DNA from: Ceratobasidium sp. AG-K | Lineage: Eukaryota > Basidiomycota > Agaricomycetes > Cantharellales > Ceratobasidiaceae | Direction of reading: 5' to 3' | DNA: 64,000 nucleotides | Assembly: GCA_037039685.1 (NCBI GenBank) | Contig: JAWNGF010000006.1 | Coordinates: 2,976,001 to 3,040,000 of the forward strand | Program-made: the position numbers and the translations under genes | Shown here: piece by piece, positions 39,159 through 51,000 of the stretch | Layout of the letters: every line of letters begins with the position of its first letter | Position numbering within the stretch: position 1 is the stretch's first letter | Notes under the pieces: generated by a model | What the model was told of the DNA's origin: nothing | Seen by the model: only the letters and a program-made list of their open reading frames with translations | The model's database searches: none

Positions 39159-42100
39159 TCACACACCGATATGTATAAACGGCATCCATCGGCTAAACGC
39201 ATTCACCCCCACCTGTTCCCGCAACATCCCAATCGCCTTGTGCAACGCCCTAGCAGCATTCGTATGATCCATCTTCCCCGCCTGCAAAAGATCCGCATAC
39301 ACCCACTGCGCTACCTGAGGTGCGTCCTCGTCGTATATGCTCCACATCGTGGCAATCACACTCGGATAACCGGCCATTAGCATTCCCGCTGCCAAATGTA
39401 CTGCTTCATCTGGGAGTGTCTCGTCTCCGGCTGCCGTCTGGCACGCGGATAGGAACGCCAAGCCTTTGTTCTGGAATTTCTTTCCGGAGATGGTGGAAAG
39501 CATAAGGTTACCATCGCTCAAGTGGAACGCGCTGTGGGTTGGGTCGCCAGATTTCTGGGTCGCGTGGCAAGCCATGTGAACCCATTCATAATTCTCCATC
39601 GCTTCTAGCACGGCATCGACGGTAGCGTTCTCGCCATCAAGCTGGAGGTACTGTGTCGAGTGGGCCGCCTGCTTGACGACTCCGAGCTCTTGTACTGTGT
39701 AAGGTAGATCTGCAAGGCCTTTTGTATGCGCTTGGCCCACGGCAAGGACCCGAGCCGCTGTACCGGAATTTGGTGAGGGTGAAGCTAGTAGCGCGCTTAT
39801 CGTTGGAGTATAAGACGACACAACGAGGTCAAAGACATTAGGGTTGTTGTTGTCGTAATGGCCGGCGGCGTGGAGTGGCATGAACGAAAGAGGACCAGTG
39901 GTACACCATGTTATATGTGGGAGCAAATCAACCGTTAAATCGCGCTGCTTCTGACATTATGTTAACATGAGGAGAGTATACGAATAAAAATTACTTACGT
40001 ATATCCAAGAACATCCAAAATCGGCATGACTACTTCTGTATACAGAGACGAAAACGCAATGTCACTCTTGGCGCGAGGCCCCTCAACTTTCACGCGCTGA
40101 AATCCCCGTGATCTCATACTGCCTTTAACCATCATAGCGTCCAGTTTCTCTCTAATTTCGATCACCCTGTCAAGAGATAGATTCGCAAGGGGCACATGGA
40201 TTATGTCGGTGCTGCCAGGTTGGAGGACGAGGGCGTCGCACCGGCTTTTGTGGACATTTATGATAACAATGGGGCCTGTTTTGGCTGCCAACATGAGCTC
40301 ACATGCCTTGGACGGACGCATGAAGTTCTCTAGTCCGGGGAGAAGGCGTGCTTGTTTCAACAAGTTGTCCCACTCTCCCGCAAGGTGGTGCCGATGTTGA
40401 GTGGCCTGTTCTCCGGCTGGCATGGTGTTCATTTCCAAAGCAAGTGAAGAAGATTGAGATACAGCTGCATCGAGACCACGACCGACATCTTTGAGATGCT
40501 GGGCCAACGAAGGGTCGACGGCCTCGAGCTCTTCAAAAGACGTGCGAAGCTGAAGTATCTGACCCCAAACAATTGAGCGCCCTTCCTCAAGCCATTCAAG
40601 TGCCTGTTCATAAGCTCCAAGTGAGATGGCGCACGACGCTGCCTCCATGGCAAGGTCCTGTATCTCGGCCATAAGATCATATCGATGCTCAACACTAGTT
40701 CCGAGCCAGACAACCTGTGGTAATAACTCCATAGCTCGTTGGTATGCTTGTTGCCGTGAGGCGTTATCCGTGGCATGGGCGGCCCACTCTCTTGATGCGC
40801 GGAACTTGGTACCCGGATACCCAGTTTCACAGTCCGCCGATTTGCGAAAGTAGTCAATACATACATTGAGATCTTGGGGATCTCCCAGTGACCGGAATCG
40901 ATAGCCGTAGAATATTGCAAGGTTAGAGAGCCTCCCCGCCATGGCCACATCGTCTACCGGGGTGTGCTCCACAGCCCTAATTGCAGACCCAATTGCTTGG
41001 TCAATATCCGCACGTTCACCCAGTACCCGAAAGCGAGTGACATAGGCAGCACCAAGGTTGTTGAGGATACCTACAGCTCCTGAATGATTGTTATCCATTA
41101 GCTTGACTGCCGAGCCACCGTGTTCAAGAGCTTTCTCTAGATCTGCAAAAATAGCTAGATGGCTGAATCGGCTTTGATAAGCTACTCCGAGGCAGTTGAG
41201 CAATTGCGGAAGGCTAGAATGGTCAACCGGCGTAATTTGGACAGCTCTACTAAGGCATTCAATTGCATGGCCAATGTCCGCAGTATTGTTTAGTTGATCG
41301 AACCGATGCCAATAAGAGATTCCGAGATGGTTCAGTCGCCTCGACATATCTGCATCATCATCCGAGGTGGAACCTATCGCTTGAGATTGGTAACGAATAG
41401 CATTGTCGATATCCGCTGAGTTGTTTAAGCGTTCAAATCGCGCTCTGTAGAAATACCCTAAGTCACTCAGCCGTCCTGGTCGACTTGCGTGGTCTGTGGG
41501 CGTAAGCGTTACCGACTCGTGCATGTATTCAATTGATTTATCGGCGTCCGAGAGCTCGCCAAATCGATCGAACCGACTGTGATATGAGCTTGCAAGATTG
41601 GAAAGAAGCACAGGAAGATTAGGATGATTGCGAACAGTAGACTTGACTGCGTCGTGAGCGTAGTCGATCGCTTTATTGAGGTCAGTAAGATCTGCTAGAT
41701 GGTCGAACCGGTGGCGGTATGATCGTCCCATGTTGCTAAGCCACCCCGAGAGATTTGGGTCGGCCTCGGGGGTAAGCGCAAGGGCTTGGGCTTGACTTTC
41801 GATTGCATTATCCACATCTGAGATGTCGCCAGAATATTCATATCGACGAAGGTACGACCCTGTGAGAGCTGAGAGTAAGGTAGGCTTATTCCTGTGACCA
41901 TCAGGCATGATGGCCACCGCAATAGTTGCACATTCAATTGCCTGGTTTAGGTCATCACGGTTGTTGAGTCGTTCGAATCGAGATTGATATGCAGTCGCAA
42001 GGTTACTTAGCATACCAGGTGTGTCGGCATGGTCGTCAGCAACAAGTGATACAGCCTGGCTGAGATGATCAATTGCATTATTGATGTCCGTAAGGTCCCC

Positions 42101-43085
42101 AAAACGCTCAAATCGACGCTGGTATGATACCCCAAGGTTACTCTGTCGCGTCGGCATTTGTGAGTGATCATGTGGGGTCAGCGCAACCACTTGAAAGAAA
42201 TATTCAATTGCTTTCTGGGTGTCTTCAATTTCACCAAGTTGTTCATAACGGCGCAGGTGCGCTATCCCTAGACTGTTAAGCAATGGGGGTCTGGTCTCGT
42301 TGTCATGAACTGAGAGGAGTCTGAGTGCTTGATTGAGGTATTGGAGTGCGTTGTCAATATCCGCGAGCTCCCCCAAGCCGTTGTAGCGAGCTAGAAGCGA
42401 GTTTCCAAGGTTGTCGAGTCTGCTTGACTTGATTGGTTGGTGGTCAGGAGTAAGTGCCACTGCGACTGATTGAAATTGGATAGCCTGTTCAATGTCTTCA
42501 ATGTTTCCATCACGTTCAAATTTTCGTTTGTGAGCGTTCCCGAGGTTGCTGAGCCTTTTTGGCATATCTAGATGATCTTCGGGAGTAAGCTCAATTACGC
42601 GATTTAGAATATCAATAGCTTTCTGCAGATCACCAAGCTCTCCTAGGTGGTCAAACCGATTCTGGTACGAAACTGCGAGATTATTGAGTCGGGAGCGAAT
42701 ATTAGGGTTTTCAACGGATGTGAGCTCCACTGCTATGGACTGAAATTTGATTGCCTTGTTGATGTCCGCAATGTCCCCGATACGCTTAAAGCGAGTCGAG
42801 TAAAATGCTCCGAGTGTGTTTAGGGCGGCTGGTTTGTCGTCATTGTCATCAGGGATGAGTGCGATTAGTGAGCACTGGAGCTGAATAGCGTTGTCGAGGT
42901 CCTCAGTGAGACCCAGGCGAGAGAATCGGGTAAATAGCACACGACTCTCCTGAGCCAGTGCGTACATCTGCGCTTTACTACAAGGAGGCAAATCAATACT
43001 CAGTTTCGATCATCCTGCATGGATACAACCCCGTATACGCCACGTACCTTTCGTTATAGAAGCTTGCACTTCCCTGCTCCGACAT
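39159..43085 (-). pseudogene. TPR-CHAT protein 2 (frame lost at the CHAT splice junction)
   Basis: A short first exon from the ATG at 43085 (MSEQGSASFYNE) splices to KAQMYALAQESRVLF. It leads into a single long exon with 16 clean TPR-like repeats of 44-46 residues and the linker ALEWLEEGRSIVWGQILQL. The CHAT exon (39159-39950) carries ITWCTTGPLSFMPLHAAG, the histidine in VHMACHAT and the cysteine in FLSACQTAAGD, ending RWMPFIHIGV-stop. In copies 1 and 3 the linker exon ends on a complete codon (GYI or GYT) right before GTAAG. Here one base is missing at 39998/39999, so the exon ends mid-codon. Splicing to the acceptor at 39951 would hit a stop within about five codons. Unless a different splice is used, the protease domain is cut off. 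Confidence 0.82.
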
Positions 43086-43640
43086 CTTTCCTTTGATAAT
43101 TTTATGATCAAAACTTCGAGTGTCCTTTTTTGTGAAGTGGCTAGTTAATTGAGGAACGGTGGTTGGAGGCGTGAGAACTCAAGTCACCTTGCTCCACAAG
43201 ATCACTCCTTCCCCCCCAAATATTGAGGTCAGTCTCGAGTGATGGCTCCTAAGGGTCGATTCACGTGACGTGTGCCGTAGTCCTGGGTCTCACAGTTTGC
43301 ATCTACTCTCTGAGCGCAATGTGCGGTAGCATCGAGTTCCCATGTAATAACCAATATACCACGGAGCCGAATCATTTGCTTAGCTCGATAAAGTGAGGTA
43401 CCAGCTACGAATTACCGCAGGAATTAGGAGAGACTTGGGTGAGTGTATTCAACCCGGGGTCAAATATACTAGCACAATCCTAGGTTATGCATCAGTGCGT
43501 GCGATAGTTCCCTACTCTGTTAATGCGCTGAAATCAATCTACTATCCTAAAACAGGGTTGTTCCTATTGCTTTCGCGGGACATACACCGCTTTATGAAAC
43601 TCACACAAGCGTACGACTTTGGAACATAGTAGCATGGTCC
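43086..43640. other. Intergenic between TPR-CHAT 2 and 3
   Basis: Upstream region of copy 2 and 3' flank of copy 3. No other feature supported. Confidence 0.5.
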
Positions 43641-46600
43641 TCACACACCCATATGAATGAATGGAACCCATCGGACGAACGACGTTTCTCCAATTTTGTT
43701 GCGCAAGTCCTTAACTGCGTTGTGTAGCGCCCTGTCCGCCTTCCTATATTCTATCTGTCCGTCCTTAATCAGGTCTGCATATACCAGTTGTGAGACTTCA
43801 GGTGCATCCTCGTCACATATGCTCCACATGGTCGCAACGACGCTTGGGTACCCCGCCATTAGCATCCCTGCGGCCAAGTGGACTGCTTCATCGGGCAAAT
43901 TTTCATCTCCGGTAGCAGTTGAACATGCGGATAAGAATGCGAGTCCCTTGGCTTTAAAGCGCTGTTTGGTAAGGGCGGCCAGAGTTAAACTTCCGTCAGA
44001 GAGATGGAAGGCACTCTGGGTCGGGTCATCGACCCTTTGGCTAGCGTGACATGCCAGGTGGACAGAACCATATTCGTTCATCCCTTGGACTACGGTATCA
44101 ACTTTGGCGTTATCTCCGTCGAGCTGCAGCACAGGGACTTCTCTTAGTTTGGCCTGTTTGCTAATTTCCGCGAGCTCTAGTGTGGTGCTTGGCAAATCGC
44201 CAAACCCACTTGTATGCTCCTGGCCGACCGCCAAGATCCCGTGGTGCGTGCTCGACATTTGCGCCTTTGAATTGAGGAGCGTGGTGATAGTTGGTATGTA
44301 TGATGAGACCACAAGATCAGAGACGTTGGGCTGGCATCCATCATAACAACCGGCAGCGTGGAGCGGGAGGAACGACAACGGGCCGGTAGTACACCAAGCA
44401 ATACAGGGCAATTCTTCGGTAGATCGCTCGTTCTACACAAAGCTTTTAAGATGTTCTATATATCCAAATGAAGAGCTTTACTTACAGTATAGCCAAGATA
44501 TTCTAGTACAGGCTGAGCCACACCAAACCATAAAGCTGCTAGCATTGCCTTGAAGGCTTCAACAGAATCAAATCCAGACTGCGCGCGCTTGAATCCACGA
44601 GCCCGGTCACCTCGACGTCCAATCAAGGATGCTAGTTGTATCCGAGCATCAAGTGCCTTTGCATGGGAAAAGGATTGGAGGGGGATATGGGATATTTCAT
44701 CCGCATGTGGTCGGATGATTAGGGCGTCGCATCGACTAGTGTGGATGTTCAAAATCACTGCCACTTTGTCCTCGACTGCACTCATCAATTCGTCAGCCGT
44801 CCGAGGACGCATGTAGCTCTCAAAGCCAGTGATTTTTCGGGCCTCTTTCAATAGCTCGTCCCGTTGATGTGCTAGGCGACGATGATGCTCCGCATCTCGT
44901 TCAAGATTCGGTTCAGAACTTGATAACAGGTCTTCGCTACTCGCCCGTGTCCCCGCCTGTTCAAGCTGACGACTGACGGCTTCAAGACGCGCGGCAAGCC
45001 CAGCGTCAGCGCTAGATAGCTCCTCGAGAGGCGACCTAAGTCGAAGTATCTGGTTCCAGACAATCGAACGGCCCTCTTCAAGCCACTCTAGAGCCTTGTT
45101 GTAGCTACCAAGGGAAATAGCAAAAGATGCAGCCTCCCTGGACACGTCGCCCACTTGTGTAATCAGCTTGTAGCGCTCGGTAATGGTAGTTCCAAGCCAA
45201 ATAAGCTCAGGCAGTAACTCAATGGTTCGTTGGTAGCCGAGGATCCGGGAATCATTTCCGGGGAATTGTGTGGTGGACCAGGTACGTGCAGCGGCAAATC
45301 TAATTCGAGGATTTCCTGTTGGACTCTGTGCCGCCTGTTGAAAACACGCGATAGCGGCGCGGACTGCTTCAGTCGAAATTGGGTATGATAGTTCGGCCGG
45401 ACATATGTACGAGACTCCGAGATCCAACAATAACGAAGCCTTATTAGTGTGTCCGTCGGGGACTCGCAGAACTGCTTTGCTATAGGACTGGATTGCTTCG
45501 GTTGCATCGGCTAGGTTTCCAAAGCGCCTAAACCGAGTTAAGTAAGACTTGCCGAGTAAAGCAAGTCTGCTTGATTCAGTCGAGGGGGCACTAGAAGCAA
45601 GTGTCATAGATTCTTTTAGATATTTAATTCCTTGGTCAATGTCTAAACAGTCGCCTCGGTACTCGAATCGCATGGTATGCGCTATTCCAAGGTTTGACAG
45701 CGTTCTGGGCTTCTCCGCATGATCATCTGGGGTAAGAGAGTTTGCCCGACTGAGACAATCTACTGCGTTGGTAAGATCTAAGACTTCTCCAAGGCACCGA
45801 AACCGGGACTGATACGCCATACCAAGACTATTAAGTCTCCACGGCTTGCGAAAATCATCATCGGGAGTGAGTAAAGTGACTTTACTCAGGTAGTCAATAG
45901 CTTTGCTCATATCTGGTATATCTTGTAATCGGTCGTATCGAAAACGGTAAGCGTTGCCAAGATTGTACAGTGCACCTAGTCGCTTCCTATGACCATCAGG
46001 GATGAGCCCAACTGCGAGCCGGAGATAGTGAATTGATTGGTCAAGGTCTGCGATATCGCCCGTGGTTTGGAATCGACTGAAATATGAATTACCAAGGTTA
46101 TTCAAACCCAAGGGCTTCACCGTATCGGAGTCTGATAAAGAAGCCACAGCTTGACTTGGTATTTAATCGCATCGTTTATATCTTGGATCTGACCTATCAA
46201 ATTGAAACGATTCTGGCAGGCATTTCCCAGATTGTTGAGACACCATGACTTTTGTTGGCCGTCGTTGACGCAGAGCGAAACTGCTTGAACGAAACAATTC
46301 ACGGAGTTATTGATATCTTCGACCTTCCCTCGGCGGCCGAATCGTGTATCGTAAAGTAATCCAAGCTCGTTGAGGAGGTTGGGCCGCTCTGGCTGTCCTA
46401 TGGGCGTGAGCATAACTGCTTCGTTACTGTACATTATGGATTTCTCCAAGGCGCCCAAATTATCCAGCTTTTCAAACATAGCTTTGTATGCTGACGAAAG
46501 AGCGGCCAGGACCGTAGGCTTTAGTTGGTACTCGTCGGCACAAAGTGGTAAGGCCTGACGCAGTAACTCCAGACACCTCTTGAGGTCTTCAAGTTTGCCT

Positions 46601-47225
46601 TGGACTTTGAATCGCTCAATGTACGACTTGCCGAGATTATGAAGTATTCCTGGTTTGTGCACATCGCGGTCGGGAGAGAGAGAGGCGGCTTGATTCAAGA
46701 ATCCGAGTGCTTCATCGAGTTGTGAAACGTCCTTCTGTTGATGAAATCGACGCATGTGTAGGCTGCCTAAATTGTTCAAAATCCCTGACTTGCTGGGGTG
46801 ACCGTTTGGGATCAGAGAGACAGACCGGTTAAAATAGTCGATCGCCTGGTTGAAGTCGGCATCTTCCTTAAATCGGATAAATCGGCGCTGATACGAGTTC
46901 CCAAGGTTGTTTAGTAGGTTTGGTAATTCGGGATTGAGGGATGAAACAAGTTTGAGTGCAAAGTGCTGGCAACTGAGGGCTTTTTCTAAGTCCTCGACGC
47001 GACCAAGAGCTTCGAACTGGCTTGATAATTGGGAACCCAGCGTTGTCAAATTGGACACAAAGCTAGCGAATAGGAGAGAAAATTAGCTATTCTAGGCACG
47101 ATAAGTATAGGAACATACCCCTCTAAATCTAGCGACTCTTCAGCCCGTCTCTTGAGGAGCTCTTCAAACGATTCTTTGCTCGTCCCGTGCTCGGTCTGAG
47201 CAGATTCAAAGTGATTACCGCTCAT
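43641..47225 (-). pseudogene. TPR-CHAT protein 3 (one frame break)
   Basis: Exon 1 from the ATG at 47225 (MSGNHFESAQTEHGTSKESF) splices in frame to FVSNLTTLGSQLSSQFEALG. About 13 TPR-like repeats, the linker ALEWLEEGRSIVWNQILRL, a 53-base intron (44433-44485) and a CHAT domain follow: IAWCTTGPLSFLPLHAAG, the histidine in VHLACHAS, the cysteine in FLSACSTATGD, end RWVPFIHMGV. The reading frame shifts by one base near 46150-46156, between DINDAIKYQ and QAVASLSDSD in repeat 7, without splice signals. N-terminal and C-terminal parts are otherwise intact. Confidence 0.83.
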
Positions 47226-48089
47226 GATGCGAAGCCTAGTGCGAAATAGGAGCTTTCCAGCCAACCCTTTTCGTGTATGCTTTCTGTTAACGATCCTGCT
47301 TGTGTTTTGGATTAGCACTCTTATATCCATCAACACCTGGGCCCAACGTGAACTTACTTACGACCAATGTGTGTAGCTCGTTAATAACAATCAAACGACT
47401 AGAACCTATGGCTACCAAAGAACATTTGAGTCAACCTCCAAAGGCATATTTATCAAGCAGGGTCTACATTACCAGCGTGAAGTTACTCAATGGTTTAATA
47501 GTGCAAGACAAAACGAACTGTGCGCCTGAGAGCTGGGCGGGGGTTCTCTTAAACAACTTGACCAACGGTTCGGTCTTTTATTCGATGGCCATGTCTCGAG
47601 GCTAGATCGCACGCCAACCCAGAAGACCTGGCGCTGAGGCAGCCCCGGTCGGCAGAGCCCCACACTTCAAACACAGCATCCATCTACGAACCTTCACAGA
47701 ACAAAGTGCGACCGGAGCGGAAAACGCGCTGACTCGGCGCATGCGTACAACGTAGTACGTCGCCCTCGGCACAGATTGGCACCAGATCAGATCGTGGCAA
47801 TGATTGGCAAATCGATGGGCAAGGAGTGGGGAACGTTCCCAAAAGGAGAAAGGTCAGCGCTTGACACAGCGAACCTCGGGTGCGTTATCAGGAGGATCAG
47901 AACGAAGGGTCGTATCTGGAACGTGGATCACCAGTCCGAGGCTCTGCTGGGGCACTGGTCCAGGGGGAGAAACCCGCCAATGCATTCAGGCATACATACT
48001 TTCAGCATCTAAACTACTTCAAACAGCAATACAGATCGCATACAATTATCAAAGCATCCAAAAAGCAAAATTTTCGTCTAGTCGTTTCA
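47226..48089. other. Intergenic between TPR-CHAT 3 and the Zn2Cys6 gene
   Basis: Overlapping short plus-strand frames here lack motifs. Treated as promoter of TPR-CHAT 3 and 3' flank of the transcription factor gene. Confidence 0.45.
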
Positions 48090-51000
48090 TTACTGGTATC
48101 CGTATCCAGCCATCATATGATCCATCCCCATATCGTTATGATCCATGCCCATGCCCTGGGTAAAGTCGAGACCGGGTGCAAACAAGTTCATGTGATTCGT
48201 GTGCATGCCCATCCCGTTGACCGTGCCGGGTGGCATATTGTTATAGTTGGGCTGTGCATACATCGCATTGCGCATTTCACTCGATGAATTGCTTCCATCA
48301 TCGGCAAAGTTGGCATTGAAGCCCGGAAGGAGACCGGTATCCCACCAGGTAGGATCCTGGAGCGCATACATGGCCGCAAGCATGTCGTGAGATTCCATTT
48401 CCATATCGCCGGTCGCGTCCGTGACTGTAGCTTCGCCCTGGGTCGTGCTCGCCATCGAGGACATGGTCTCTCCACCAGGCTCGACTGTGACATAGCCTCC
48501 CATAATGTTGGGATTAGGATCGTGAGTGGGGCTGTGGCCATGGTTGCTCTGTGGTCCTGGGCTCGTCAAGTCGATGACCCGATTGCTATGCATGCTCTGG
48601 TCGATCGTTGCCTGGTGGATGACAATGGGTGGGCTCTTCATCCTAGGAGGCAGCGAAGCAATCCTGTCACGCGAATCGTTTTGTTCCGGTGCAAGCGGGA
48701 TAGGCGCAGACGGTGGCGACTCGTGCATCATTCCGGCCTCGGTAGCGGCGGCGCTCTTGTTGACACCAGAGCCACCGGCCCCACGATTCGGAGATTGGTT
48801 CGGACCGGGACCTTTTCCGGGGGCGTTCTTGCCTGGAGCGCCTGCGGACGGTCCGGCGGGGCCAGCTCCACCTCCAGTACCAGTTGGGCCAGTCTTGGAC
48901 AGAACCATCCCGCCGCCCTGAGCGTGCTTTGCGATAAGTCCAGTGAGGAAGCGCGAGTACAAGCGCGGGCTGTGGCGATCATCGATAGCCACCTCGTTGG
49001 ACGCCAGAACCTCGGTCAAGCGCGTCACGAGCTGAATGATACGAGCAGATTGAGCGGGCTCGCATGCGGCAGCAAATTGAGGGCGGAGCATCTACAAATA
49101 CAATTAATAAAACCAAAATCAAATAGGACCACAACAAACCTTGAGAAGGAAGGCAGCCGCAAAGCTCAGGAACACAAAGTGACCATCAGGGGAATACTCT
49201 AATTTCAAACGTCAGAACCCGACGACGAACGCGCCACCAATGACGTACTGAGACGACCACTCGGTGCAAGAATGTCAGTGGCGACCCGAACAACTTCAGA
49301 GGCGGCCTTGTAACACTGTAACGATATTAGTACCTGTAACGGATCACTCAGGCACGCGCACCTTGTCGAAAAAGATCTTGCCCTGTTCCAATCCACGCTG
49401 GAAGGCTTGTTGATGTCCAAACGAGTAGATGACCTGGCGAATAGAGTTCAGTATAGGGCTGAATAATGGTTGTAGTGAGATCTCACCAAGCGCGAATAAT
49501 TCGACAAGCTACAATCAATCAGCACCATGCTACTGGATCATGCGCAGAACTCACAAAGGCAGGAGGTTACACCGATACTCGCACGCCGAATCTACGCCCA
49601 TCAGTACCAATTACCTCCTCGCACAAATACTACTCACCAGTATGATCCGACTCTCTATCAAACAACTCCTTGGTCTCGCGGTCGAACTCGGTAAGCTCCT
49701 TGTCCGCCGCAGTGCAATGCACCAAGAAATCCAAGTTCTGCCCGAAAGTTAATACCCCTCAGATATATAAACGGTGGGACCAACCTTGTTGAGGGCAGTA
49801 GGCGTATTCGAATCAGAATACACCTGCGCCAAGAACCGAGCTACGATCCGAAGAAGACTCGTATACGCCGTCAAGTGCACGTCCAGTCCCAAACTACGCC
49901 AATAAGTTTAGCTCACATCTCGGACGGGGGACTTACTTGAATTTGCTACGCTTGTACCAATCCGTCGACTTGCGCACGATATAATCTTCCCGAATCGTTG
50001 GGGGTCGTCCGAATTGCGTCGCACCCGATCGGTCCCTGCGATATATTAGCCTCGACACATGATAAACGTAGATGTGACGCACAGATTGAAACAAATCAAC
50101 CACGTCCTCGTCCGATTCAAAATCTCACGTTCGTGGGCTTCTCCAGTGGCCTTTCCTTGCCATGGAAGATGCAGATTCAAATCGGTCGCCATCCTGCTCA
50201 CCATCAGCACCCATCCTCCCACAGACTCACACAAACACACCTAATAGCAAGACCAAGGTACAGCCACGTCCGATCCTCTTCCCACCTCCGGGCCGGAACA
50301 GGGTACACGCTCATCAAAATGTAGGCTTGCACAAGCTCGACAGACTTCCACCCGTCGATAAGCGCCGTTGCGGCGGATTGTTTGGCGAAATGCATGGCAA
50401 TGGTGTACAGTTCTGGGCGCTTGGCATAGTACCGGGACGAAATTGCGCAGACTAGAGCGGGTTAGCTAATGGTAAAGGGTAGACACGAGACGTACTGGCT
50501 GTAAACAAAAACGGGCACCGTCCAAATACGAAAGCAGGTGTATGCATATGCGGATCCAAAATCGCAACAAAAGGCTACACCACTATCAGCACCTGCCCAC
50601 ATTACACCGAACCATAAACTCACATTCAACTGCTCAAAGAATCTACACCCTTGTCAGCACCAAACCCACACACCAAAATACGCGACTCACATCTTGAACA
50701 ACGTCTCGACTTCGGCAGGTTTAATAATCCCGTGAGTCAAAATTTCAGGTGGCATCTGCCTCTCAATAATAATCCTCCTAAGCTCCGGATCCGCACTCGG
50801 TCCTGCTTCAAAGTAGGTCGTATTCCCGATCCCGACCCACTTGTCCTCCTCTTCGGCGTCACCCGTCATACCCGCATCGCTCCCGCGCTTGTCCCGATTC
50901 ACCGTCAAGGACAGTTTAGCAATCAACCCAACTGGTGCAGCGGGGGGCGGAATCGAATGAAGCGTATCAGGCAGTTCAGCGCTATCTTGACGAAGCTCGG

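Noticed and set aside
48387..49202. 271-codon plus-strand open frame
   Set aside because: Lies entirely opposite the last exon of the Zn2Cys6 gene, which has clear protein logic; no motif on the plus strand.
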